64,000 bases of DNA. Source: an uncultured Mediterranea sp. GTDB taxonomy: Bacteria; Bacteroidota; Bacteroidia; Bacteroidales; Bacteroidaceae. Position numbers and translations under genes: made by a program. Below the pieces are notes generated by a model. That model saw nothing but the letters and a program-made list of their open reading frames with translations, had not been told where the DNA came from and did no database searches. Where the stretch lies: positions 25,170 through 89,169 of the forward strand of contig CALZEQ010000007.1 in NCBI GenBank assembly GCA_945641355.1, given 5' to 3'. Below, piece by piece: positions 45,269-53,974 of the stretch (position 1 is the first letter of the stretch; each line of letters starts with the position of its first letter).

Positions 45269-45958
45269 ATGGAGATTAAAAAAACACCTAAGGCAGACTT
45301 GGAGAACAAGAAGTCGACATGGATGCTTGCTGGCTATGTGATTGTGCTCGCCTTTATGTTCGTGGCGTTCGAATGGACGAAACGTGACATAAAGATTGAT
45401 ACGAGCCAGGCCGTTGCCAACATCGTATTTGAAGAGGAAATTATTCCTATTACAGAACAACAAGAGCAAGTGACTCCTCCCCCTCCCGTAGCTCCTCCTC
45501 CCGTAGCAGAAAACCTGACTATCGTGGACAACGAAGCTGATGTGGAAGAGACAGACATCGCTTCTACTGAAGATGTGGGTCAGGCTGTTGAGATTAAATA
45601 CGTTGCTCCTACTGTAGAAGAGGAAGAACCCGAAGAGCAGACTATCTTTGAGGTTGTAGAGCAGATGCCTGAATTCCCCAACGGTGGTATGGCTGGTCTG
45701 ATGCAGTTCTTGAGCAAGAACATCAAGTATCCTACCATCGCACAGGAGAACGGTACGCAGGGCCGTGTAGTGGTACAGTTCGTGGTAAACAAGGACGGTA
45801 GTATCGTGGACGCTACAGTACTGAGAGGTGTTGACCCCTATCTGGATAAGGAGGCTATCCGTGTAATCAACTCCATGCCGAAGTGGAAGCCTGGTATGCA
45901 GCGCGGTAAACCGGTGCGTGTGAAATATACGGTTCCTGTAATGTTCAGATTGCAGTAA
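45269..45958 (+). CDS. TonB-family energy transducer
   Basis: A 229-residue inner membrane protein. A single membrane helix (about 18-36, TWMLAGYVIVLAFMFVAFEW) is followed by a periplasmic linker with PPPPVAPPPV and an acidic stretch (EVEEEEPEEQ). The C-terminal TonB domain spans about 140-229, with EFPNGGMAGLMQFLSKNIKYP, GRVVVQFVVNKDGSI and SMPKWKPGMQRGKPVRVKY. It should couple the proton gradient to outer membrane SusC-like and TonB receptors. The ExbB/ExbD genes 3 kb downstream are the natural partners. Confidence 0.93.
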   Translation: MEIKKTPKADLENKKSTWMLAGYVIVLAFMFVAFEWTKRDIKIDTSQAVANIVFEEEIIPITEQQEQVTPPPPVAPPPVAENLTIVDNEADVEETDIASTEDVGQAVEIKYVAPTVEEEEPEEQTIFEVVEQMPEFPNGGMAGLMQFLSKNIKYPTIAQENGTQGRVVVQFVVNKDGSIVDATVLRGVDPYLDKEAIRVINSMPKWKPGMQRGKPVRVKYTVPVMFRLQ

Positions 45959-45979
45959 TACAAATAAAGTAGATATAAG

Positions 45980-46004
45980 GAGGCTGCTGTTGGCAGCCTC
46001 TTTT
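45980..46004 (+). terminator. Rho-independent terminator after tonB
   Basis: GAGGCTGC at 45980-45987 pairs with GCAGCCTC at 45993-46000 and is followed by TTTT. Confidence 0.85.
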
Positions 46005-46045
46005 CATTGTTACCCCATCCGTAAACTCTAACCTTTTTCCTCCTT

Positions 46046-47023
46046 ATGATGTATACTGTTCCCCAACTATCCGAAAGAATCAATACATTTATTACCGAAC
46101 ATCCTTTTCTCCGTACCCCCGAGGGACTTTACGCTCCCGTCGATTACGTCCTCTCGATGGGTGGCAAACGCATTCGGCCGCTGCTGATGCTGATGAGCTA
46201 CAACCTCTATCGGGATGAACTTTCACCAATCATGAATCAGGCAATGGGTATAGAGGTATACCATAATTATACGCTGTTGCACGACGACCTGATGGATCGG
46301 GCGGACATGCGAAGAGGTAAAGAGACGGTTCATAAGGTTTGGAATGACAATACGGCTGTCCTTTCGGGTGATGCCATGTTGGTGCTTGCGTATCAGCTGA
46401 TGGCCGATGCACCTGCTTCTTGCCTGAAACGGGTGCTGGATACCTTCGGACAGACAGCGTTGGAGATTTGTGAGGGGCAGCAGTTCGATATGGAGTTCGA
46501 ACAGCGAAAGGATGTGACGGAGCAGGAGTATATGGAGATGATTCGCTTGAAGACTTCCGTACTGTTGGCAGCCAGCTTGAAGATAGGTGCGCTGATGGCG
46601 GGAGCTCCGGCGGAGGATGAGCAGAATCTGTATGATTTGGGCATCAATCTGGGGCTGGCATTCCAGCTGAAGGATGACCTGCTGGACGTATATGGTGATC
46701 CGAAGGTGTTCGGGAAAAACATCGGAGGTGATATCCTGTGCAATAAAAAAACGTATATGCTGATTCGGGCATTCGAACGTGCGGAGGGAGAACAGTTGCG
46801 TCGGCTGAACGACTGGGTGGATGCTGCGTCTTATGATCCGCAGGAGAAAATTCAGGCAGTGACAGCCCTGTATGATGCGCTGGATATCAAGTCGCTTTGC
46901 GAACAGAAAATAGCGTACTACAGCCGTCAGGCTGCCCTCTGTCTGGAACGGGTCGGTGTACCGGCCGAGTGCAAGGAGGAACTCAAAAAGCTGATGGAAC
47001 AGCTGATGTATCGTCAATCCTGA
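46046..47023 (+). CDS. Polyprenyl diphosphate synthase
   Basis: A 325-residue trans-prenyltransferase that builds isoprenoid chains (for example geranyl, farnesyl or octaprenyl diphosphate). Both aspartate-rich motifs are clear: LLHDDLMDRADMRRG (first DDxxD) and FQLKDDLLDVYGDP (second). GGKRIRPLLMLMS binds the diphosphate. Two large residues before the first motif (YHNYTLLHDD) suggest a short to middle chain length, but that cannot be settled from sequence. It heads an operon with an unknown protein and TatD. Confidence 0.92.
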   Translation: MMYTVPQLSERINTFITEHPFLRTPEGLYAPVDYVLSMGGKRIRPLLMLMSYNLYRDELSPIMNQAMGIEVYHNYTLLHDDLMDRADMRRGKETVHKVWNDNTAVLSGDAMLVLAYQLMADAPASCLKRVLDTFGQTALEICEGQQFDMEFEQRKDVTEQEYMEMIRLKTSVLLAASLKIGALMAGAPAEDEQNLYDLGINLGLAFQLKDDLLDVYGDPKVFGKNIGGDILCNKKTYMLIRAFERAEGEQLRRLNDWVDAASYDPQEKIQAVTALYDALDIKSLCEQKIAYYSRQAALCLERVGVPAECKEELKKLMEQLMYRQS

Positions 47024-47044
47024 TATCAGAATAAAGGAAGAAGT

Positions 47045-47746
47045 ATGCCGTACAGAAGGTTACCGAATACTGACCAAGCCCGGCTTCGTGCCTTGAAAGC
47101 AGTGGTTGTCCAATCAGAGGAGTGTAGCATCCGTGATTTGGCAGTCTCGTTGAAGACGGTGGGTGAAGTGCGGCATTTTCTGGACAAATTTGAGAAGGCA
47201 CAGATGGAGTATCAAACGTGCTTCGAATGCCAGTCGAAAGCCGCTCGAAAGCATCAGGCGAATGTTAGGATGGCCCGCCTATACATATCCCATTTTATAC
47301 AGGTACTCAATCTGGCTGTCATCCGTGCGGAGGTGCGGCTTGCCCATAAAGATATGTATGGGTTGAGCCGGGATAGCAACACGCTGCCCGACCTTTCGTC
47401 GGAGGCTTCGCTGGTGGAGTGGGGAGGGAAAATCATTCAAGGCGAACGGAAACGTCTCTCTGTGGGAGGCATTCCTATATATAATCCCACGATTGCCAAA
47501 GTGAAGGTCCATTACGACATTTTTGTAGAAAGCTATACGTTGCAAAAGGGATATCAGCAACGTACGCAACGCAGTTTGGAACTGTTGGCCTCTATGCGTG
47601 CGCGGGCAGATGAACTGATTCTTGATTGTTGGAACCAGGTGGAGAAGAAATTTCAGGAGATTACTCCCAACGACAGACGTCTGGACCGTTGCCGCGAATA
47701 TGGATTGGTCTACTATTTCCGCAGTCATGAAAAGATAAAAGAATAA
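47045..47746 (+). CDS. Conserved hypothetical protein, function unknown
   Basis: A 233-residue soluble protein I do not recognise. It has no signal peptide or membrane helix. The N-terminus (YRRLPNTDQARLRALKAVV) and middle are mostly helical, with a CFECQSKAARKH segment containing a CxxC pair and a basic patch. The last third (about 165-215) is helical with VESYTLQKGYQQRTQRSLEL. It is 21 nt after the polyprenyl synthase gene and only 6 nt before TatD, so the three are one operon. It may be restricted to Bacteroidota. Confidence 0.75.
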   Translation: MPYRRLPNTDQARLRALKAVVVQSEECSIRDLAVSLKTVGEVRHFLDKFEKAQMEYQTCFECQSKAARKHQANVRMARLYISHFIQVLNLAVIRAEVRLAHKDMYGLSRDSNTLPDLSSEASLVEWGGKIIQGERKRLSVGGIPIYNPTIAKVKVHYDIFVESYTLQKGYQQRTQRSLELLASMRARADELILDCWNQVEKKFQEITPNDRRLDRCREYGLVYYFRSHEKIKE

Positions 47747-47752
47747 GTCGCG

Positions 47753-48535
47753 ATGAATATCATTGATTCACATACCCATCTGTTTCTGGAAGAGTTTGCC
47801 GACGACTTGCCAGCGGTGATTGCCCGGGCCAAAGCGGCCGGAGTGACACATCTGTTCATGCCCAATATCGACAGTTCGACGGTTGGCCCTCTGTTGAAGA
47901 CCTGTGCAGATTATCGTGGATATTGTTTCCCCATGATGGGACTGCATCCCACCTCTGTGAACGAGGGATATGAGGACGAGCTTGCGAAGATATATCAGGT
48001 TTTGAAGAGTGAACCCGGCTTTGTGGCGGTGGGTGAGATTGGTATGGACCTATATTGGGACCAGACCTTCTTGAAAGAGCAACAGGAGGTGCTGTGCAGG
48101 CAATTGGAATGGGCATTGGAATACCATTTACCTGTTGTATTACATTGCCGCGAAGCATTTAAATATGTATATGATACGCTTCGTCCCTATGCTGGTACTT
48201 CGTTGCGTGGTATCTTTCATAGTTTCACAGGTACGTGCGAGGAGGCGGAACAGATTCTGTCGTTGCCCAATTTCTGGATAGGCGTCAATGGTGTCGTTAC
48301 TTTTAAGAAGTCTTTACTGCCTGAGGTGCTCTCGACCGTCGTTCCGTTAGAGCGGTTGGTGCTTGAGACAGATTCTCCCTATCTGGCTCCTGTACCTCAT
48401 CGTGGAAAACGAAACGAAAGCGCTTTCGTGAAAGATACGTTGATGAAGGTGGCTGAGATCTATGGTTTGATGCCGGAAGCGGTAGCAAAAGTGACTTCTG
48501 AAAATGCCTTAAAAGTGTTTGGAATGCTCAAATAA
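47753..48535 (+). CDS. TatD-family metal-dependent hydrolase
   Basis: A 260-residue TIM-barrel DNase/hydrolase. The metal ligands appear in order: IDSHTHLFLEE, VGEIGMDLYWD (Glu), LPVVLHCREAF (His), GIFHSFTGTCEEA (His) and LETDSPYLAPVPHRGKRNE (Asp). Members act as 3' to 5' exonucleases in DNA repair or quality control. Third gene of the polyprenyl synthase operon. Confidence 0.94.
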   Translation: MNIIDSHTHLFLEEFADDLPAVIARAKAAGVTHLFMPNIDSSTVGPLLKTCADYRGYCFPMMGLHPTSVNEGYEDELAKIYQVLKSEPGFVAVGEIGMDLYWDQTFLKEQQEVLCRQLEWALEYHLPVVLHCREAFKYVYDTLRPYAGTSLRGIFHSFTGTCEEAEQILSLPNFWIGVNGVVTFKKSLLPEVLSTVVPLERLVLETDSPYLAPVPHRGKRNESAFVKDTLMKVAEIYGLMPEAVAKVTSENALKVFGMLK

Positions 48536-48697
48536 TGTATCTAAGATTTTAAAGTTTATTAATTTCGAGATTTTATTTGAGATTAAACGAAAGGAAAGGC
48601 GGGGAAGAACGAAAAAAAGAATACATTTGTAGCTGAAAACGCTTGCAATTCGCAAATTTTTGTGTAATTTGCACCCGATTTTCAGAGAAAGCATCAA

Positions 48698-48785
48698 GGA
48701 GAGATGCTCGAGTGGTTGAAGAGGCACGCCTGGAAAGCGTGTATACCCCTAAAGGGTATCCGGGGTTCGAATCCCCGTCTCTCCG
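48698..48785 (+). tRNA. tRNA-Ser (anticodon GGA)
   Basis: An 88-nt gene with a 7-bp acceptor stem (GGAGAGA / TCTCTCC) and discriminator G. The anticodon stem CACGC/GCGTG frames CTGGAAA, giving anticodon GGA. A long variable arm (TATACCCCTAAAGGGTAT) is typical of serine tRNA, and the T arm is CCGGGGTTCGAATCCCCG. CCA is not encoded. Confidence 0.96.
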
Positions 48786-48865
48786 CAATGAGGATGAAAA
48801 ACATAGTAATAACAAATAAATACAATACTAATTTAATTAATTAATCTTAAAAATTTAGACACACA

Positions 48866-49663
48866 ATGAAAAAGTTATTTGCAATTGTTGCTGTGATGGG
48901 AGCCTTGACATTTGGCTCAGTTCAATTGGCTCAGGCTCAAGATGCTCCTGCTGCTGAACAAACAGAACAGGCTGCTCCTGCAGCTGTAGATGAGGCCGCT
49001 GCTCCTGTAGTAGAAGCTGAAGGTGGTATCCACAAAGAGTTGAAGACGAAGTTCATCGAAGGTACTGCATCTTTCATGAGCTTGGTAGCTATCGCATTGG
49101 TAATCGGTCTTGCATTCTGCATCGAACGTATTATCTACTTGAGCTTGGCTGAGATTAACACTAAGAAGTTCGTTGCTGCCATCGAGGCTGCTCTGGAGAA
49201 GGGTGACGTTGAGGCCGCTAAGGACATCGCTCGTAACACCAGAGGTCCTATCGCTTCCATCTACTATCAAGGTCTGATGAGAATTGATCAGGGTATCGAC
49301 GTGGTTGAAAAGTCTGTCGTTTCTTACGGTGGTGTTCAAGCAGGTTATCTGGAGAAGGGCTGCTCTTGGATTACATTGTTCATCGCTATGTCTCCGTCTT
49401 TGGGATTCATGGGTACTGTAATCGGTATGGTGCAGGCATTCGATAAGATCCAGCAGGTAGGTGATATCTCTCCGACGGTCGTAGCAGGTGGTATGAAGGT
49501 TGCCTTGATTACTACTATCTTCGGTTTGATCGCTGCATTGGTTCTGCAGGTATTCTATAACTATGTCCTCTCTAAGATTGAAGCTTTGACAAGCGAGATG
49601 GAAGATTCTTCTATCACTCTGTTGGATATGGTTATCAAATATGATTTGAAATATAAAAAGTAA
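48866..49663 (+). CDS. ExbB/TolQ/MotA-family proton channel subunit
   Basis: A 265-residue inner membrane protein. A cleavable-type signal (about 1-24) is followed by an Ala/Pro/Glu-rich segment (DAPAAEQTEQAAPAAVDEAA), an extension common in Bacteroidota ExbB. Three helices follow: FMSLVAIALVIGLAFCIERI, the WITLFIAMSPSLGFMGTVIGMVQAF segment with the channel threonine, and KVALITTIFGLIAALVLQVFY. It powers TonB with ExbD. It starts 80 nt after tRNA-Ser and leads a four-gene operon. Confidence 0.93.
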   Translation: MKKLFAIVAVMGALTFGSVQLAQAQDAPAAEQTEQAAPAAVDEAAAPVVEAEGGIHKELKTKFIEGTASFMSLVAIALVIGLAFCIERIIYLSLAEINTKKFVAAIEAALEKGDVEAAKDIARNTRGPIASIYYQGLMRIDQGIDVVEKSVVSYGGVQAGYLEKGCSWITLFIAMSPSLGFMGTVIGMVQAFDKIQQVGDISPTVVAGGMKVALITTIFGLIAALVLQVFYNYVLSKIEALTSEMEDSSITLLDMVIKYDLKYKK

Positions 49664-49668
49664 TCAAA

Positions 49669-50142
49669 ATGGCTAAGTTATCGTATAAAGTATCATACTA
49701 CGTACTGTACGTCATGTTCGCCATCACTTTGGTGGTGCTGGGCCTGTTCTTCTTCGGTGGAGATGCTCAGGGCGATGCAGTGCTGACCAATGTAGACCCT
49801 GAAATGTGGCAACCCGCCCATACAGATGCATTGCTCTTCTTGAACTATGCTTTGTTTGGCATCGGTATCGTTGCAGCAGCTGTAAGCTTCGTTCATTTCT
49901 TGGTTTGTAATCCCAAAGCTTCTATGGGTTCTTTGGAAGTATTGGCAGGATCTATCATCCTTCTTGTCATCACTTGGTTCATGGGTAGTCCCGAGAAGTT
50001 GGAAATCATCAGTTATGAAGGAACAGACAATGTCGGTTTCTGGGCTCAGGCAACTGATATGTTCTTGTATTCTCTTTATGCCCTGTTTACAATAGCAGTT
50101 GTATGTATGCTGTTGGGTGGCGTTAAGAAAAAATTGTCATAA
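49669..50142 (+). CDS. Unknown four-helix membrane protein in exbBD operon
   Basis: A 157-residue protein with four predicted helices: about 11-30 (VLYVMFAITLVVLGLFFFGG), 55-78 (LNYALFGIGIVAAAVSFVHFL), 90-108 (VLAGSIILLVITWFMG) and 131-150 (LYALFTIAVVCMLLGGV). A loop of acidic and aromatic residues (VDPEMWQPAHTDA) joins the first two. I know no family function. It lies 5 nt after exbB and 30 nt before exbD, and is a plausible extra subunit of the proton channel complex. Confidence 0.8.
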   Translation: MAKLSYKVSYYVLYVMFAITLVVLGLFFFGGDAQGDAVLTNVDPEMWQPAHTDALLFLNYALFGIGIVAAAVSFVHFLVCNPKASMGSLEVLAGSIILLVITWFMGSPEKLEIISYEGTDNVGFWAQATDMFLYSLYALFTIAVVCMLLGGVKKKLS

Positions 50143-50172
50143 TGAGGTTCGGCCTTTTAAAAGTATTGTAAA

Positions 50173-50763
50173 ATGGCAAAAGGAAAAAGAAAATGCCCGG
50201 AGGTCAACTCCAGTTCAACGGCGGATATCGCTTTCTTGTTGCTGATCTTCTTCTTGATTACAACGTCTATGGACACAGACCGTGGTTTGGCAAGACAGTT
50301 GCCGCCGCCGCCTGAGCAGGACCAGAAGAACGATGATATCAAGCTGAAGGAGCGTAACGTATTGACGGTATTCTTGAACTTGAACGACCAGTTGATGTGT
50401 GGCAATGAATATGTAAGCGTAGACCAATTGCGCGCTAAGGCAAAGGAATTTATTGCTAACCCGTACAATGACGAGGCTAAGCCTGAAAAGCATGCCAAGA
50501 ATGTTCCCTTCTTCGGTAACATGATGGTGACGGAAAAGCATGTGGTTTCTCTGCGATGCGACCGTGGTTCTTCTTACAAAGCATACCTTGCCGTTCAGAA
50601 TGAGTTGGTTGCCGCTTACAATGAGTTGCGCGACGAAATATCTCAGGAAAAATGGCAGAAGAACTATGCTGATTTGGACGAAGAACAGCAAAAGGCAGTT
50701 CGTGAAATTTATCCTCAGAAGATTTCTGAGGCAGAACCTAAAAAATACGGAGAAAAGAAGTAA
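50173..50763 (+). CDS. ExbD/TolR-family protein, first copy
   Basis: A 196-residue single-pass protein. NSSSTADIAFLLLIFFLITTSMD contains the membrane helix with the proton-carrying aspartate (the D in STADIAFL). The periplasmic domain follows, with LTVFLNLNDQLMCGNE and VVSLRCDRGSSYKAYLAVQNEL. It is longer than usual ExbD because of a lysine-rich C-terminal extension (KISEAEPKKYGEKK). It overlaps the second exbD by one base (TAATG). Confidence 0.9.
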   Translation: MAKGKRKCPEVNSSSTADIAFLLLIFFLITTSMDTDRGLARQLPPPPEQDQKNDDIKLKERNVLTVFLNLNDQLMCGNEYVSVDQLRAKAKEFIANPYNDEAKPEKHAKNVPFFGNMMVTEKHVVSLRCDRGSSYKAYLAVQNELVAAYNELRDEISQEKWQKNYADLDEEQQKAVREIYPQKISEAEPKKYGEKK

Positions 50764-51227
50764 TGGGAAAATTTAATAAGACTGGTAAACGTGAAATGCC
50801 GGCGCTGAACACTTCTTCTCTGCCTGACCTTATCTTCACACTCTTGTTCTTCTTCATGATTGTAACAACGATGCGTGAGGTAACTTTGAAGGTTGAGTTT
50901 AAGGTTCCGCAAGCTACAGAATTGGAAAAACTGGAAAAGAAGTCTTTGGTAACGTTTATCTATGTGGGAAGACCTACTGCTGAATTCCGTAAGAAATTAG
51001 GAAATGAAAGCCGTATCCAATTGAACGACAGCTTTGCTGAAACAGCTGAAATTCAAGACTACATTATCGGTGAACGTGCCAGCATGAAGGAAGAGGATCA
51101 GCCGTTGATGACGGTTTCTCTGAAGGTGGATCAGGATACCAAGATGGGTATCGTAACAGACATCAAGGAGGCTCTTCGTAAGGCTTATGCATTGAAGATT
51201 AACTATTCTGCACAACCTCGTCAGTAA
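50763..51227 (+). CDS. ExbD/TolR-family protein, second copy
   Basis: A 154-residue paralogue of the gene before it. MPALNTSSLPDLIFTLLFFFMIVTTMRE holds the membrane helix with its conserved aspartate (LPDLIFT). A periplasmic domain follows (SLVTFIYVGRPTAEF, MTVSLKVDQDTKMGIVTDIKEALRKA). Two ExbD types beside one ExbB are common in Bacteroidota and may form mixed dimers. Confidence 0.9.
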   Translation: MGKFNKTGKREMPALNTSSLPDLIFTLLFFFMIVTTMREVTLKVEFKVPQATELEKLEKKSLVTFIYVGRPTAEFRKKLGNESRIQLNDSFAETAEIQDYIIGERASMKEEDQPLMTVSLKVDQDTKMGIVTDIKEALRKAYALKINYSAQPRQ

Positions 51228-51241
51228 TAGTGAACGATAGA

Positions 51242-51287
51242 AAAAAGAGAGGAGGATGCTCGTATGAGTTTATCCTCCTCTCTTTTT
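51242..51287. terminator. Two-way terminator after exbD genes
   Basis: A 16-bp stem, AAAAAGAGAGGAGGAT against ATCCTCCTCTCTTTTT, with A and T tracts on both sides. Confidence 0.9.
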
Positions 51288-51373
51288 GTGTGTAGTCTAA
51301 TTTAAACACCAATGCAAAGGAAATAGGGAACATATGTTCTAAGGCCGGAGAACTTATGTTCCTTTCGAGAGTA

Positions 51374-51925
51374 TCATATGGTTTGAGTGTTTACCTTGTA
51401 GACTTCGGTATACAGTTTCGTTCGGATGGTTTCAAAGTCACGCAGGTTGTCCAATGCTCCGTATGCCATCAGTTGCATCGGCAGAAAGCCACAACCGGGC
51501 TTATAGGGTGGCTGCTGATAGGCATTGGGCCACAACTGGAAACCTTCCCGTTGATAGAAGCCTATGCGGCGTTGTGCCATCTCTTCGTTCGGTTCCTCCA
51601 CTTCCAGTACAATGGGACGGTTCAGCAATGTACGGACCGCTTTCAATGCCTCTTTCCCATATCCACCGTTTCGTTTGGCTGGGTCGATGGCAAAGTGTTC
51701 GATGTAGCAAAACTGCTGGAAGTCCCAGTAGGTCAGCAGACCTACCGGGGTGTCCCCTTCCAGGATGATGTTGTTGTAGAATGGCTTCTCTGAGCGCGGT
51801 GCGCTATAGTTTCTTAATTCTTCCAAATCTCTGTACTCATCAGCGGGAAACGAGTGTATCAACAGTTCTTCCATGTAGGTGTACAGTTCCGGGTCGGCTG
51901 TAGTGATGCGTTGTAGATGAAGCAT
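51374..51925 (-). CDS. GNAT-family N-acetyltransferase
   Basis: A 183-residue GNAT. The N-terminal strand-helix is HLQRITTADPELYTYMEELLIHSFP. The acetyl-CoA site is in YIEHFAIDPAKRNGGYGKEALKAV (the RxxGxG/A-type loop reads RNGGYG), followed by PIVLEVEEPNEEMAQRRIGFYQREGF, which is typical of motif B. Substrate unknown. It is the second gene after the M64 peptidase, 13 nt on. Confidence 0.88.
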   Translation of the reverse strand: MLHLQRITTADPELYTYMEELLIHSFPADEYRDLEELRNYSAPRSEKPFYNNIILEGDTPVGLLTYWDFQQFCYIEHFAIDPAKRNGGYGKEALKAVRTLLNRPIVLEVEEPNEEMAQRRIGFYQREGFQLWPNAYQQPPYKPGCGFLPMQLMAYGALDNLRDFETIRTKLYTEVYKVNTQTI

Positions 51926-51938
51926 GATTGGTTAAATT

Positions 51939-53219
51939 TTATTCGGTATAAAATTCAATGATTCGTCGGATGGCCCGTTGGCATACCGGGCAGAAGTCTG
52001 GATGCTCATTGGTACGCATCCGGCAGTTGTAGGCTGGCCGGAAGATGCCTTTGACAGAGTATCCGCCCCCTTCGTACACGCCTACCGGATACTTTTCGGC
52101 TTTCTCAACCGGGGTAGGCACAGGTGTCTTGGCGGGAAGCATATCTTCCCATTTGGATGCAAAGTCAACGCGCGTCGTAATGTTCTGTTCCCACGGTTCG
52201 ATATCCAATGGATAGGTATCGGTCATGGTGTCGTCGTCATAGAAATACTCGTCACCCAGTCCGCCGAAGCTGTGTCCGAATTCGTGTACCACCACTGGAC
52301 GAAATGCGGCGTGGTGAGCCGTTGTCAGAGTGTATGAGTTGTAGATGCCGCCACCTCCATATTCGTCTGTATTGGCCAAGATGATGATATGCTCGTATGG
52401 AATGCCTGCCAGTGCATCGTGTATGGAGCGGACACGTGAGGTAGTGAGGTAACGGTCGGAATAGAATGTGCTGAAGTGTGAGCTGACGGCAGTCTGCTTC
52501 CATTCACCCAAGCGGGGTACGCTGACACCGCTGTCGGCCGAAGGGCTGGCTACCGCAACGATGTTGAATCGTCCTTTCATCGTTTTGAACGGTTCGTGGG
52601 CCATCAGACTCTCTACGGCAATGTCTGCGTCCTTGTAGAACGTATCCATCTCGTCTGTCGTATAGCCTTCAGCCATGATGGCAATGTCTATACACTTGTC
52701 TTCCTCCCCGCTTTTTATCAGGTATTTGTGCGGTGTAATCCGTTCGATGCCCTTTTGGTGTATCAGGATGTCGTTTGGGTCTACGGTATGTTTCAGCGAA
52801 GCTCTGACGTTGCGGCGCAGGTCAAAGAGCGTGATTTCAATTTCGGCAGACCGGAGTGGGTAGGGTACCAGAAAGGTGTTCTCAAACCCCTTGGTGGCAG
52901 TTTGGGCCTCTTCCGTTTCAAGCCATTCCTGGAAGAGGGACGAGAAGGAGGTCTTATAGATGACGGTACCGCTGGCAGCATCTTTCATGACGATTTGTCC
53001 GTTGCCGGCCAATGGCAGTTCGGCCAGATGATGTTTACGTCCCGCCCACGAGGGCAGCGAGGAGAGTTCGTCCAGACAGATAGACTGCCTGGAGGCATTA
53101 CCGGTAAACAGGTAGTCAATACGCAGTGTCTTGTCTACAAAGTAGTCACTGAATTTTTGTGCATACAGCATGTTGCTGACAACAAGCAGGCACATCAATG
53201 GTAAAATGTACTTTTTCAT
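51939..53219 (-). CDS. Secreted M64-family (IgA-peptidase-like) metalloprotease
   Basis: A 426-residue exported protein (signal peptide about 1-20, cleaving after LYAQ). An N-terminal beta domain (about 25-145) is followed by the peptidase domain with CIDIAIMAEGYTTDEM and the zinc site VVHEFGHSFGGLGDEYFY (HExxH with a downstream glutamate/aspartate). Late cysteines are in YNCRMRTNEHPDFCPVCQRAI. Family M64 includes the Clostridium ramosum IgA protease, so a host-protein target is possible but not shown. Its -7 box lies inside palindromic repeat copy C. Confidence 0.9.
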   Translation of the reverse strand: MKKYILPLMCLLVVSNMLYAQKFSDYFVDKTLRIDYLFTGNASRQSICLDELSSLPSWAGRKHHLAELPLAGNGQIVMKDAASGTVIYKTSFSSLFQEWLETEEAQTATKGFENTFLVPYPLRSAEIEITLFDLRRNVRASLKHTVDPNDILIHQKGIERITPHKYLIKSGEEDKCIDIAIMAEGYTTDEMDTFYKDADIAVESLMAHEPFKTMKGRFNIVAVASPSADSGVSVPRLGEWKQTAVSSHFSTFYSDRYLTTSRVRSIHDALAGIPYEHIIILANTDEYGGGGIYNSYTLTTAHHAAFRPVVVHEFGHSFGGLGDEYFYDDDTMTDTYPLDIEPWEQNITTRVDFASKWEDMLPAKTPVPTPVEKAEKYPVGVYEGGGYSVKGIFRPAYNCRMRTNEHPDFCPVCQRAIRRIIEFYTE

Positions 53220-53260
53220 ATCTATAATAATAGGGTGGTTTCAATCGTGGTTCTGTGGAC

Positions 53261-53332
53261 AAAGATAGTGCAAATTGAGAGAAGAACTTTCATGCGAGCA
53301 TGAAAAAGTTATTCCGAAATGCAGCCTATCTT
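53261..53332 (-). repeat. Dispersed palindromic repeat, copy C, carrying the M64 -7 box
   Basis: Outer AAGATAG and CTATCTT arms, inner AACTTTCATGC/GCATGAAAAAGTT stem. With the preceding C at 53260 the minus strand reads TATCTTTG, a -7 box about 41 nt before the M64 ATG. Confidence 0.7.
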
Positions 53333-53452
53333 ATTTGAATATAGTACAAATTAGCAGAAATAACATCCTTTCTCCATCTCTTGTTTTGTATAGAACGACT
53401 CTAATTTTGTAAGAATTGTGAGGCTCTTTCTTTTATTTGGTAAAAAAATGAG

Positions 53453-53460
53453 TAACTTTG
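53453..53460 (+). promoter_or_regulatory. -7 box for the Lrp-family gene
   Basis: TAACTTTG, 26 nt before the chosen ATG. A second candidate (TAATTTTG at 53402-53409) has TTG 18 nt upstream. The gap 53220-53486 holds these and the repeat only. Confidence 0.5.
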
Positions 53461-53486
53461 CAATTAATTTAAACTTGAACTTAAAA

Positions 53487-53966
53487 ATGGGAAATCATCA
53501 ATTGGACGCTTTGGATGAACAGATTCTGAAGCTTATTGCTGACAATGCACGCATTCCTTTTCTGGAAGTGGCAAGAGCCTGTAACGTATCGGGCGCTGCC
53601 ATCCATCAACGCATTCAGAAACTGACGGGGCTGGGTATCCTGAAGGGGTCGGAATTTGTGATTGATCCGGAGAAGATTGGCTACGAGACGTGTGCCTATA
53701 TAGGCATCTACCTGAAGGATCCGGCATCATTTGATGCTGTCACCAAAGCGTTGGAGGCCATTCCCGAAGTGGTGGAGTGTCACTTCACGACGGGCAAATA
53801 CGATATGTTTATCAAGCTGTACGCCCGCAACAACCATCACCTGCTCAGCATCATCCACGATAAGCTGCAGCCACTGGGGTTGGCGCGTACGGAGACGTTG
53901 ATTTCTTTTCACGAGGCCATCAAGCGGCAGATGCCCATCCTCTCGGATGACGGGGCGGAGGATTGA
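53487..53966 (+). CDS. Lrp/AsnC-family transcription regulator
   Basis: The ATG at 53487 is used; the earlier ORF-track start (53418) includes the -7 box. The 159-residue protein opens LDALDEQILKLIADNARIPF and has the winged HTH VARACNVSGAAIHQRIQKLTGLGILKG, followed by a RAM effector domain (CAYIGIYLKDPASFDAV, HFTTGKYDMFIKLYARNNHHLL). Members respond to amino acids. Its stop is 8 nt from the convergent folA stop. Confidence 0.9.
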   Translation: MGNHQLDALDEQILKLIADNARIPFLEVARACNVSGAAIHQRIQKLTGLGILKGSEFVIDPEKIGYETCAYIGIYLKDPASFDAVTKALEAIPEVVECHFTTGKYDMFIKLYARNNHHLLSIIHDKLQPLGLARTETLISFHEAIKRQMPILSDDGAED

Positions 53967-53974
53967 CGGTCGTG

